Source of the DNA: Talaromyces rugulosus
Taxonomy: Eukaryota; Ascomycota; Eurotiomycetes; Eurotiales; Trichocomaceae
Assembly: GCF_013368755.1 (NCBI RefSeq)
Contig: NC_049562.1
Coordinates: forward strand, 4,650,001-4,714,000
Length of the DNA stretch: 64,000 nt
Direction: 5' to 3'
Part shown: one piece after another, positions 47,444 to 57,955 of the stretch
Layout of the letters: the number at the start of each line of letters is the position of its first letter
Position numbering within the stretch: the first letter of the stretch is position 1
Notes under the pieces: model-generated
Databases searched by the model: none
Told to the model about the DNA's origin: nothing
Seen by the model: the letters and a program-made list of their open reading frames with translations, nothing else
Made by a program: the position numbers and the translations under genes

Positions 47444-48826
47444 ATGAAGATAAATATACATCATCTTCTCTCTCTGGCCGGGCTTATTCCGGCTAGTCAA
47501 GCTACCAACAACCCCCTTGCAACCACCGACCAGCGAGACCTTGACATCCTCGCCACCCAATTAAGCAAGAGCCCAGCATTCGATCTCCTCCGTGACGCTG
47601 CTCATACCCAATATATTATTACCATCGAAGAATACGGCTATGGGTCCAGCCTCAATGACCAAACCAAACCCGATATCGATATTGCAATTGACGAACTGGT
47701 GTTCAGCTCCGTGCAAAAGGCAGTCAATAATGATCCAGCGCATCCCAAGGTATACTGGACAGATGCACCACCTCGCAACAGCACCAGTAGTCAGGAATGG
47801 TTCGGAATATCTGTTCCAGGAGGAAGGTATTCGTACGATAACCCGGATTGTATCTATCGTACCATTCCGATCAGTTATAAATTTGACTATGAAATACACG
47901 GGCGTCGTGCAAGAGGTGATCAAGCATCAAGCGACGTAACTTTCTCGTTGATCAGTAACCCGAACTCGCAAAACACAGTTTCTTTTCTGAGTGGAAAAGA
48001 TCTGCAAGTCGAAGAGGATGGATCCTATGTTATCACCGTTTCTTCGAAGGATTCAAACTCGACAAATCATCTCAAAAGTGATTTAACTGCCGTTCAGCTT
48101 TTTGTGCGCAATAATCTTGGAGATTGGAGTCTGGAACTACCAGATGAATTGAATGTGACTATCGTCAACGATGGCGACAAAAATATCTCTAATAACACTG
48201 GCGGTACATTATCTTCTGCTCTATCGGATGAGACAATCATAGCTCAAGCACAAGGGGATCTTGCTGAATCAAGTTTCTTCTATGGATTTGGTGCATTGGG
48301 GTTTAAAACGCTATCCAATCCAGTTAACAAATTGGGAGCACCCTCGCAATCACAATCCCTGGGCACTCTCACATCCCAAGCAAGCTCATTCGGGTCGTTT
48401 AGTCTGGCGGAAGATGAAGCTTTCGTCGTGACACTGAGTGGCGGCAAATCGACATATTGGGTTCTTCCCATCTATTCGTTAGGGATGATCACTGCAACTC
48501 CCTGGGACAGTATTGTCAGCTACAACAATAAGCAGGCCAAGCAGAACAACAATGGAACCTTCACCTTTGTAATATCAAATCAGGATCCGGGGGTATATAA
48601 TTGGTTGAATACGACATCGAGATCGCAAGGGTTGATTATGGGTCGTTGGCAGGGTTTACCAACAAATGGGTCTGATAATAACGACATTGACGTATTTTCT
48701 AGTGTGGTGAAGACCGACAATTTGCGAGAATTCTTGCCAAAGGAAACCATTTATGTGAATGGAGAGCAGCGTCAGCTGCAGTTGCGGGATCGGCTGGAAG
48801 GATATAATCGAATTCATTATCAGTGA
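47444..48826 (+). CDS. Secreted DUF1214-like protein, 460 aa
   Basis: Single exon. A signal peptide covers about residues 1-20 (MKINIHHLLSLAGLIPASQA). The mature part is acidic with many N-glycosylation sequons (for example NSTSS, NVTIV, NNTGG, NGTFT). The C-terminal third has TYWVLPIYSLGMITATPWD and then DPGVYNWLNTTSRSQGLIMG, resembling the DUF1214 pattern in which a Gly/Asn-Trp-Leu motif precedes a GxxxxRW end. DUF1214 domains often accompany DUF1254 in putative cell-envelope or polyvalent-substrate proteins; no activity is established. No GPI signal is evident. It is flanked by unrelated housekeeping genes and has AT-rich surroundings on both sides. Confidence 0.7.
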   Translation: MKINIHHLLSLAGLIPASQATNNPLATTDQRDLDILATQLSKSPAFDLLRDAAHTQYIITIEEYGYGSSLNDQTKPDIDIAIDELVFSSVQKAVNNDPAHPKVYWTDAPPRNSTSSQEWFGISVPGGRYSYDNPDCIYRTIPISYKFDYEIHGRRARGDQASSDVTFSLISNPNSQNTVSFLSGKDLQVEEDGSYVITVSSKDSNSTNHLKSDLTAVQLFVRNNLGDWSLELPDELNVTIVNDGDKNISNNTGGTLSSALSDETIIAQAQGDLAESSFFYGFGALGFKTLSNPVNKLGAPSQSQSLGTLTSQASSFGSFSLAEDEAFVVTLSGGKSTYWVLPIYSLGMITATPWDSIVSYNNKQAKQNNNGTFTFVISNQDPGVYNWLNTTSRSQGLIMGRWQGLPTNGSDNNDIDVFSSVVKTDNLREFLPKETIYVNGEQRQLQLRDRLEGYNRIHYQ

Positions 48827-49540
48827 TAAGTATTCAAAAAATCATTTTCTTAGAAATTATTGACTGTTAGATAAAATAATAAAATGGGTGCTCCAGATGT
48901 CATGTATCATTAACAGCAATAACAGCTCCTTCAATATCCCCTTGAGAAACAATCATCCAATTCACTGGATATTAAGGAGATCTACATGCCAGCGCGACTA
49001 AGTATCCGTGCGGCATTTTGTGGGGGATTGAATAGAAGAAATACTTTGAATATGTTGAATCGTCTGTAAAGTCGTGTCCAAGAAGGCAGAAAATCTCTGA
49101 TCTCGTGCCCTAATATGCAGCTTTGTTTTTGATAGTCGCTGCGACGACCCTACAGTTTCTAAACTTTATCCTGGTTACGCAATAGAGTGCTGCCAGTCAC
49201 CTTAGACTCGATGTCCACAAATTTCGCTCCGCTTCTAGGCAATTCCGCGTAAACGTGGAAAGCCAACCGGTACAACGCACACTTGTTGACAGATACTGGT
49301 AGAAAAAGGAATTATGTTATTTCTCCGTAGTTATAGTTATAGCATGTTTCATTTTATGTGCTAATTTATGCAGTCCTCATCTATAGACACGCCGGTCACC
49401 CGTCCGGCAAAGAACATCACAAGGGTGAAAGCAAGAGTGGTATCAATTCCTAGACACATTCCACATGCAGCGCTTCGATGCTTTGCGCAAATGACAAGAG
49501 AAATAATGAAGTCTCCGATACAAATAATCTCGAGGGTTTC
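48827..49540. other. Convergent intergenic region
   Basis: About 710 nt lie between the DUF1214-like gene and the GLTP gene ends. Short frames on the plus strand have no family signal. Presumed 3' ends only. Confidence 0.4.
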
Positions 49541-50311
49541 CTACCACTTGGCTTCCTTGCGTGATTGAAATTCTTTCAAAATCCCGACTTGGTTCACCAA
49601 AGCCTCAACCCAGGCCTTCAAGTCTGCGTCCGACTCCGGAGATTCGGTTCCGAGCTTTTTGAAGAAGTCACTGCGATAGGGGGTGGCTGACATGGCAGCA
49701 TTGAAAATGGGTTTGATCAAGAAGCCATGGTGAGGCTTAAGCGTGTTTCCGTAGGCAGAACGGAACGAGTCGGCTAGTTCCTTGCTGGGTGTGCTGATGT
49801 TTTCGCTGAGGGCCTGGGCAGTGAAATCGAGACCACTAGATGTTGATTCGTTTTAGTAAACGAGGTAATTCATGATTCTTGACTGGTAAGAACTTACCGA
49901 ACAAGCCAAACGAGACCTTCGGCAGCAGTATGCTTTTTCGTCTTCAATTCGTTGACAACAAGAGCCTGCAGTGTCTCGGACTCGGCGGGAGCTGCAGTCT
50001 GGCGGTCACGGATTTTCTAATCAAGCACGCCATGTGTCAGAGGAGCCAATTCCATAGGAGGGGTCAGGAGAGGACAAACCTTGACATTGCCCAAGATATC
50101 ATTTTTGACTGGCGTGAAAGCAACGGAACCGAGAACGTCTAGGAGAGTTAGAAACAAGACAGCTTCTGTATCCAGTTCCCAACGTACCAAAGAGGGTGGC
50201 CAGAGACTCTGCAGCTTCCAGAAACTCGGTGGTCGAAATGGCGTTGTCGTTCGCCGAGTCAACGGGGACGTCAACGAAAGACTTTTTAACAGTGCTGAGC
50301 CACGGAGCCAT
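49541..50311 (-). CDS. Glycolipid transfer protein, HET-C2 type, 198 aa
   Basis: Four exons: 50311-50188, 50138-50080, 50016-49898 and 49835-49541, with agreeing phases. The GLTP fold's headgroup-binding residues can be read: Asp55, Asn59 and Lys62 in VKNDILGNVKK, and the stacking Trp98 in GLVWLVRGLDFT. His is present in LKPHHGFLIKPIF, the conserved sugar-contact region. The protein shuttles sphingolipids such as glucosylceramide between membranes in the cytosol. The Podospora orthologue HET-C2 is also an allorecognition determinant paired with NLR-type HNWD proteins, none of which is in this window. Length matches the family. It is divergent from the Spo71-like gene, sharing a 527-nt promoter region. 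Confidence 0.96.
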
Positions 50312-50838
50312 TTTGCAATCGAGAGATGGTGTTTCTTTCTTCTTTCTTTTCTTCCGGGAAATAGGGACTTCGCAGGCGTGGGTTGGAGGAGAGAGGACGG
50401 ACAACAATTGACAATAGGGGGGGTGCTCAAGCGGTGAGTCCAAGTCGTGCTACACTGGCAACAGCAACGGCGGGGCGTGTACCTAGCACTCGGCAGCGGG
50501 GCACGGCCGGCTAGCCGCTAGCCACGCACTTAGCCGTCTTAAGCCGTCTTAGCGCCGTGCCAGAGTTGCAGCCAGGGCCGCAAACAATGCAAACATGGCT
50601 CGTGCTGGGGCTAGTGTGGCTGCTACGCCACACACCGCCCAAGCTACAACGACGTCATTGCTTCGATGCGCGCAGTAAGTAAATTCGTAACTGCCCGCGG
50701 TGGAGAAGATGACTACAACCTGCAATTTCTCTTCTCTCTGTAAACCATAGCTCGTCTAACTACGGTATATCATCATGCTCTCTTTGACTATCCTTTGTTG
50801 CTAATGCACAATTGAGTCTGAGCCCCGAGCACTTCGCC
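50312..50838. promoter_or_regulatory. Bidirectional promoter between GLTP and Spo71-like genes
   Basis: This 527-nt region between two divergent start codons is GC-rich in the middle (about 50450-50650), with several TAGCCG-type repeats near 50505-50560 (such as TTAGCCGTCTTA and TTAAGCCGTCTTA). It is likely a shared nucleosome-depleted promoter. Confidence 0.5.
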
Positions 50839-53800
50839 ATGGTTGATCGCCCCGATGGCCAAGCAAACGACGATACCTTCCAGGAGGAGCCTGAGCAATA
50901 CCGCGGGCTGGACCCTGCGTCTTATACAGCACAGCGCCTAGTGAGTCTCTTAATACCGATGTTATACCCTGCGTCGCAATAACTAAGCTGCCACCTTCGC
51001 CAGCGCCATGCATCTGCTCGCCATCTTCACCTAACATCCCGGCGGTGCTTCATTGGCCCAGTGCCTGACGATTGGGTACATAGCCATTCCAAGTCTTGGT
51101 ATCGATCGAGACTGGAATTCAAGGATTACGCGGCCAAGAAAACCACTTTTTCGGCCAAAACATCTTCATTCGAACAAGCTCAGCGCCACACTTCCCTCGA
51201 CGCTGTCACTGATTCCGACAACACTAGCCCTTCACCGGAAAGAGCATCGGACGATACACCGGAGCCAGAACCCGAGCATGAATTATCCTCCAGGACACCG
51301 ATCGCGAGCCACAGCTCTACGAGCAATGAGTCGGACGATGAGAATTCCAGAGACGATGATGTTACGATCCGCGGGACTACTAACAACACAGTGGCATCCA
51401 GCTCGTTTGTTACTGCTAGAGAGTCTCTGTCATATGAGGAGCCATCTCCATACCTATCTCCCACACACTATTCACTGCCAAATACTCCTGCCGAAACAGG
51501 CGGTGCTAGTCCCAGTCTGAACGTTTTGGCGCCGCAAGACACTCGCGCCTCACAATTATCAACACCCGCCGCGTCTGCTATGGATGCAGAGTCAACGACC
51601 TCTCTTCTTCGTCATAGGGACAACAAAAAGGCTTCTGCTAAAACTCTTCGTTCGCAGGAACCTCAGCCCCATGATAATCAAGAAGCCGTTGCCAATCCAC
51701 CAGACAAAGGAGGAGGCAGACTTGCTCGCTTCAACCTTGAGGACAATGTTTTTGATCGACAGCAGCGTATTCGCTCACGAATAGAACGGACACAAGATAA
51801 GATATCCGCTCATAGGCCCCGATGGAGTAAAGGGAGTGAAGGCGAAATGGTCAGAGCACAAAAGATGCTGGTGCGGGTTGAACAGACTGCAAGAGAACTT
51901 CCGCCTGACTACTCGGAAAATGACAGTTTGCGGATGGAGTCGAGGGAAATCGCAAAATGGCGCGAGTATGTGGTCGTATGTCGCAAGGCTTCTGACGAGC
52001 ATGCTCCCTTTACGCTGAAGATGTACAAATCTCGCGTCATCCAGGATGTTGAAAAGTCTAGCAACTCTGCATATTACGAAATTCCTCTCAATCACACGAG
52101 AACTAGGGTTAATCTCTATTCCTCGCTAGACAAAACCGTCGTTATTTGGCACCCAGACAAACGAGGCACCCGGATCTACATTGTGAGACCACGATCTTCA
52201 GCACATGCGGTCGAGTGGTATACTTTTATAAGACAGGCATTGGGCTGGCATCGTCCAACGTCGCTGTTGATCAATGTTCCTGATCTGGGCATATCTTTGG
52301 TATTCAAAGACCCATTTGACCAAGACCACCTCGGCACAAAGGGATCGCAAGATAACGAACCAGTGAAACGGTCAAAAGAGAAAATAGCTGCTGCAGCTAT
52401 CATCCGTGAATGTATGAGTATGATAAAGGAGCGAAACGAGCGGTCTCAGGTCTTGGAAGGGTGGTCCAAAACAGCGAAGATGGGCTTGGCCTGGAAACGG
52501 TTCGACCGTTTGGAATGGATACACGGTGCTAACGAAGGCCAGATGTATGGGACTATAGCAATGCAGAGCTCCCATGATCTCGAGCTTCGTCCGAAACATC
52601 ATTATCCCGCCACTGTGAAGTCCTCTAGTAATACAACAGAAGAGCCAGCTCCTCTGGAGGGCTTTCTCGTCCGGCTTACATCGCAAAGTGGTGCACAGCA
52701 GCGGTTCGGCAAGAAGTTCTACAAGAGGCAGTACTTCTACACTCAAGATCGCTTCCTCTGCTTTTGCAAACAGGGTAAAGCAATACCTCCTTACCCTTCA
52801 ATTGAAGAAATAGAAGGGGATGCTATGCCTTCTCATGACGCCAGTTCCCAAGTATCCTCGTCTGATAAAATCGACCCCTTTTCAATCCGTGATGACAGCA
52901 TTGCTTGGCTAGACAATGGCAATGAGGAGTTCATTCGCAGGCGAGATGAAACTGCATTCGCTCACTTTATGAGAACTATCCACAACTTGACGAATTCAGA
53001 CGGTTATTTGGATCTCTGCCAGGTGCAAAACATCCAACCTCTAAACAGCGGTCAAACTTCACAATCAAACAGGCAAAATAACCAGAATGACGATTGCATA
53101 TTCGAAATAACTTTAGACAATGGCCTTGCAGTCCAATTTGAAGCACAAAACAAGGGAATTAGAGATGAATGGGTAAAGCGTCTTGATGAGTTAAGTCAGT
53201 ACTGGATGGCGCGAACGAAAGCAGATGCGGATGAACTCAGGGGGATTCGTCGCCATAACCTCAAATTGTTAGACATTGATGAGAGGACCGAATCCATTCT
53301 CGGACAATTTGCTAGCAAGTGGGAAGTGAAGAGGGCCGAGGCATCGCCACATCTTTACAACATGTGCCATATCACTGGTTGTCGGCCTATCAAGGTAACG
53401 TTGGATTGTAGCACCATCTTTCAAATCATTATGACTAACATTTGACAGATGTCGGGCCAGTTGTACCGCAAACCTCGCCGTCGTTCAACGTTTCATCGCT
53501 GCCAAGTCATCCTTACGTCGGGCCAGCTTCTAATCTTCCAAGACACCCTTCGCCAGCGGTCCGGTGTTGAGGTTCCCCATATCCACAAGGAGCGTGTGGC
53601 TACATTCGATCTACAAGACTGTTACATCTACTCGGGCATCTTGAGTGGAAATGACCTCCTTTACGCCAACCAAACATTTGACAACCACTATCCTGGTCAT
53701 CATGCGTTGCCACGGATCTACCTGTCTCAAGATGGCTGGACTAGTAGGGATGAGGACACGGCTATATGCTTCGTGATTTGGCGCCCCACACACAAGAGTC

Positions 53801-53994
53801 TCTTTCGAGCTTCCGAGACGCACGATGGCAAGAGAAACCGAATGCTTCGCCAAGTCTCGGTGCTTGGCGTTCCTGGGCGAAGCATTGTCTTCAAAGCCAG
53901 AAGTCGGATTGAGAGGGACCGATGGGTGTTGGGCATAGAGTCAGAAATTGATCGATTGCAAGAAGAAAGGGGCGAGGATGTGAGAATCGTCTAG
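50839..53994 (+). CDS. Spo71/Spo7_2_N-type protein with PH domains, 1012 aa
   Basis: Three exons, 50839-50940, 51004-53394 and 53449-53994, all phase 0. The N-terminal block RCFIGPVPDDWVHSH with SWYRSRLEF matches the opening of the sporulation Spo71/Mug56-like family as I remember it. An acidic Ser-rich disordered region follows (about residues 80-230), then a basic region and at least two pleckstrin-homology-like segments, with PLEGFLVRLTSQSG and VQFEAQNKGIRDEWVKRLDEL in the first and YRKPRRRSTFHRCQVI near the end. In yeast, Spo71 binds the prospore membrane and recruits Vps13; in filamentous fungi the role is less defined. The first exon was chosen because it joins in frame to the conserved block. 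Confidence 0.85.
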
Positions 53995-54212
53995 AGAAGT
54001 GCCCACGACCTATCTGCCCACCTAGCAAACCCGCGGGAATTGGTGAGCCTATTCTTATCACATCATTGGGACTACTGATACCCAGCATACTTCATTATGA
54101 TACATGTATATTTACACTATTCTAGCATGTTAATACCCTAATCTATATAGAGCACTGAGACAAATATAATACAACGATAGAATGTCCCGTTATGCCAATC
54201 CACGGAATCATC

Positions 54213-55143
54213 TCAATTAAAATCAGGCGCCTCTACATGGACAGCGTCTTTGATGACTCTATCCCTCACCGACTGCCTATACCCATCTCCCAGTTCCTTT
54301 TGCGTATCCGCGCCTGTCTGGTCGTCGAAGGGCTTATCCCAATCCCACCATTTGAGCCGTCTCATCTTCGGGTACAGCACTGCAATCACACTGCCTGAAA
54401 TCAGACTCATACTAACAGGTCCGTATGTATTGCTATCAAGCGATTTCCGCGGATCGTCCACATCACCTTCTACCCAGACATGGTTCCAAGGTACAGTCTG
54501 CGAGGGTTTGGGACACGGCTCTCTCGTCATAATTTGGTCCCCTGGTAATCCAATGACGCGCTTGATCGCTATATGTGATGGGTTCGCTGGTGATCTGAAA
54601 CAAAGTTATGTCAGCCACACAGAAATATTTCTGGGATTTCTGTTAATATCCCTACCGAAATGTGACCACCATTCCGCGTTCCAATGTCTTTGTTGGACCC
54701 CATAGCCATCCAGAGCCCAAAGGCAGCATGTTTACCAAGACCATATCACTTTCTGTCTGCATTTCCGCGTAGTTTTCATTAAGATACGGCGTCATCGACG
54801 GCCCGCGAACCCACATAACCTGGAGCACATGCTCGGAGAAAAATATGCCAATGGAGAGCGCGGGTGCGATATATCGAAGGGCACGTGCGGTCCCTAGAAT
54901 AGGTGCAGGGAGGGCAGCATATCGTTGTCGAAAAAGATTTATAAAGGAGGAGAATCTGGAGGGTCGTTTGGCGGGCGTAGCGGACGCGGAGATGTACGTA
55001 GAAGGATCGGGGGCGCCGGGGAGCCGTTGAATGTTCTGGGCTGTTCTCCTCTGCAGCTCTCTGGCAGAAAGGACGCGTGGTTTGTTATTCGTCTGTGTTG
55101 TATTCGCAGACCTGAGATTTGAATTGGCCTTGGAACTGGCCAT
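54213..55143 (-). CDS. IMP2: Mitochondrial inner membrane protease subunit 2, 289 aa
   Basis: Two exons, 55143-54656 and 54594-54213. This S26-family signal peptidase removes sorting signals from proteins facing the intermembrane space. A basic N-terminus rich in Arg/Ser is consistent with mitochondrial import; a hydrophobic anchor lies at about residues 88-107. The catalytic dyad is Ser116 in VRGPSMTPYL and Lys174 in IAIKRVIGLPGDQ, the second restored exactly by splicing. VPWNHVWVEGD and a GPVS box (YGPVSMSLISG) complete the fold. It is longer than yeast Imp2 through its N-terminus, which is usual in filamentous fungi. It works with Imp1, which is not in the window. Confidence 0.94.
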
Positions 55144-55775
55144 GATGATCGTAAGGTCCTCCGTCGTCCAAGGGCAATGTAGATCAAACGGAACAATTAA
55201 AATTAGGAGAATTAAAGAAAAGAGGGGGGGAATTATTCATTGGATATCATCATAGTGTCGGAAACAAAAAATTGCCATGCAAGTGGAAATCGTCGTTTGT
55301 TGCATCGCATCGATAATTACGCATCTTATCCCCGGCGGAACTTTTGCGGGTTAGGTAGTGGGCTTGTTTGCAGTGTTTGCAACATTTGACACTAGGTATC
55401 GGTTCTACTTCAAAATAACATATGCATTTGGTTATGACAAATAGGGCATTAATCACGTAAAAAATCTGAGCAAAAACGCTCCTGGCTCTCAAACTGATAA
55501 TTCGAAACACACCACGAACTGCATCAAAAGAAAGCAATAACCAGATGTCATACTACGCACATCTATTACAGAAGCCTCTTGATTACTCTGTCCAACCTGC
55601 ACAGGCTTCTTATTCAAATCCTCGTGGCCACCATTGTCATTTGGGGGGGGCTTCCTCTCATTCATTCTCTTCTGGGTCTAAATCAATATCGCTTTCGCTT
55701 TTGTCAACAATCACAGTATCTAGCCGAATTCACGCCAATCGCGCTCAAGTATATTGTTTGTTCGGAAATGAAGCA
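55144..55775. other. Intergenic region between IMP2 and macrodomain gene
   Basis: This 632-nt tandem spacer on the minus strand contains the IMP2 promoter and the macrodomain gene's 3' end. No other gene was seen; the open plus-strand frame around 55545-55952 overlaps the macrodomain gene and looks spurious. Confidence 0.4.
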
Positions 55776-56532
55776 TCACGGACCATCCTGGGTCTGGCCT
55801 TGATCTTCTTCCGCAGCAGCATCAAGGTCTTCGGGGGTAGGTGGGAAGAAAGATCTATAATTGAATCAGCATTGCTTCATTTAGCGCATGGTAACCTAAA
55901 CGTCAGACTTACGGAAGTCTCTCTTCATAAGCCTTCACATCAACGGGCATAAAGCTGCAGAAGATCACCCTGTCGAATTTTGAAATATTATCCCCCTTTC
56001 TCAAGAACTTTCCAACTTCGTCAATCGCCGCTGTGGCTGCTTCCCTGCTTGGATATCCGTAAACACCGGTGCTGATGGCTGAGAAGGCAATCGAACGCTG
56101 CTCATGCTCAACGGCAAGTTCAAGGCTTCGACGGTAGCAACTCCGAAGATGTCTCTCCGCCACGTCGTGATCGAGTTCAAAATAGATCGGCCCAACAGCA
56201 TGGGAAATCTTTTTGGCCGGCAGATTATACCCATCTGTCATCTTTGCATCCCCTGTGTCGCAGCCATCAAGACTAAGGCACTCCCTGTGAAGACCTGGTC
56301 CTGCGGCAAAATGGATGGCGCCGTCAACACCACCGCCTCCATAGAGGCGTCTGTTCGCGGCATTAACAATACATCCCACTTCTAGTTTCGTGATGTCATA
56401 GCGGATGTGAGATAAAATATCATTGAGAGACTGAAGCGGCGTAGCAGAGACGTTGGCACGAGGCCTTAAAGTATTAGTCCGGTACAGCCCTGTCAATGTC
56501 GGGATTTCGGCAAGTGTAAGGTACGAAGCCAT
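55776..56532 (-). CDS. Macrodomain (ADP-ribose-binding) protein, 232 aa
   Basis: Two exons, 56532-55913 and 55854-55776, joined in phase 2. The macrodomain shows ITKLEVGCIVNAANRRLYGG with the Gly-rich loop GGGGVDGAIHFAAG, then a CLSLDGCDTGDAK segment and the second binding loop FSAISTGVYGYPSREAA, typical of MacroD-type hydrolases that remove mono-ADP-ribose or act on O-acetyl-ADP-ribose. The Asn-Ala-Ala-Asn motif and Gly loop imply binding is retained. An acidic tail closes it (PEDLDAAAEEDQG). The start at 56532, MASYLTLAEIPTLT, was preferred over an upstream in-frame ATG at 56673, because the family usually begins here. Confidence 0.92.
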
Positions 56533-57955
56533 TATGGAAATGCTACTGATTAGTAAAGTGACAAGCTCGTTGGGGTTTAAAGCACCCGGCAGAACAGAAA
56601 ATGGCTCGAGTATTTCAAGCTCAGAAACTGGCTGCACCCACGAATATGTCTGGTTATATATTAAAGCCAACAAGTGCGCCAGATGATGGGAAAAGGTCGA
56701 AGCAGGCCGGAGGTGTCATGGTTCAAAAGACGAAGAAACTATGATCGATTGATTGTAGCTAGCGCGGTTTTGGCAACTTACTAATTAATAAGCTTTCCTA
56801 ATAAAGGCTAGTGCGCTTTTGTGAAGAAGATCCACGTCTTGACTCTGCTTTACCAGGGACGGATCCCTTAGGGAGAATTCTTAATAATAATCATATATTT
56901 AATTCATCAAGGTCTTATACTAGGAATCCCTACGTAGTAATATTACGGCTGAGCCGTATTGTGACGACTACCAAAGGGAACCCTTAAGAGGGGTTCTTAG
57001 TAAAAGTCGTATTTTCATTTTTAATTCTTCTTTTGGATTTTACTGTGAAACGCAATCGGCATGATTGGAAACAGAAATCATTAAGCACATCCAGCTTCTA
57101 ACGACCAGCCAATATGGTCACTCTAGCCCTGTCTTGGAGATCTTTTGAGCCGTAAAGATTCCACTTTCTTCACCTTCTCAAGAAATTTCTTACATACCAC
57201 CTTTCACGCTTCTTTGACAGTCATAAGACCTCGCTGAATCTGCCGCCTATTAAAGCAGATTTTTAGCCAGCTCGATGGCAGAAGTTGTCCGCTCTATAAG
57301 TCTATAAAGAACTGATCTTTGGGCGGAAGACTGACATAAGTATTTAGAGGAAGATAGGCAAGTAGATAGTGAAATTTTATAGTGAAGTAGCGATGAGGAG
57401 AATCTCAGGATATACTGCTCACTCGGACTTACCTTTCGCAGGCGGCATTGGCGGCATGTCTGCTTCAAGGCAGGCCCAGAACGCCCGGATGTGCGGAAAC
57501 AGCCCATGTATTGGTCCATGGGTGCTGTGAACAGTTGCTTTCTAGGGGCAAAGACAGGCCATTGCTGAAAGCCGTTCTCGAGAGCTCTGAGGCTCAACGT
57601 GCACAATTGAGGTTTTGTGGTGGTAAGTTGTGCATATCAAAAAGAAGCCGACACTGGAAGGAGAATAACTGCCCCACTGCGGAGCAAGCTTCAGACGTTA
57701 GACTAGTGCAACAATTATATCTATTTATTCATGGATTAAGAAGCGTATAAAATATTTCAGATTGTTTACTTAGACTATATATGTCAATTGAACATAGATT
57801 TAAGAATTCTGTCAGCAGAAATAGGTGCATAGATGCTGACATAATCTGGCCCTGGCCCTCCTTCCTATTCTAGATTATACATCACGATCGCTTTAGTCTA
57901 GTGGAATACTACCTTCTAACACCCCGGCATAGTGCTGGGTGCAGGTTCGATTCCT
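56533..57955. other. Gene-poor region with diverged repeats and a tRNA-like relic
   Basis: About 1.4 kb. A perfect hairpin lies at 56944-56958 (TACGGCT, one base, AGCCGTA), flanked by two diverged direct repeats (56861-56890 and 56976-57005). Near 57890-57955 an A-box-like TAGTCTAGTGG and a B-box-like GGTTCGATTCC are 40-odd nt apart, but the stems do not fold well. No protein gene was recognised. Confidence 0.4.
56861..57005. repeat. Pair of diverged direct repeats around a hairpin
   Basis: Two segments of about 30 nt (56861-56890 and 56976-57005) share the pattern GGRWCCCTTARGRGRR followed by TTCTTA and A-rich sequence. Between them sits the 15-nt hairpin at 56944-56958. The arrangement suggests a decayed small transposable element, but no terminal repeats or target duplication could be defined. 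Confidence 0.35.
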
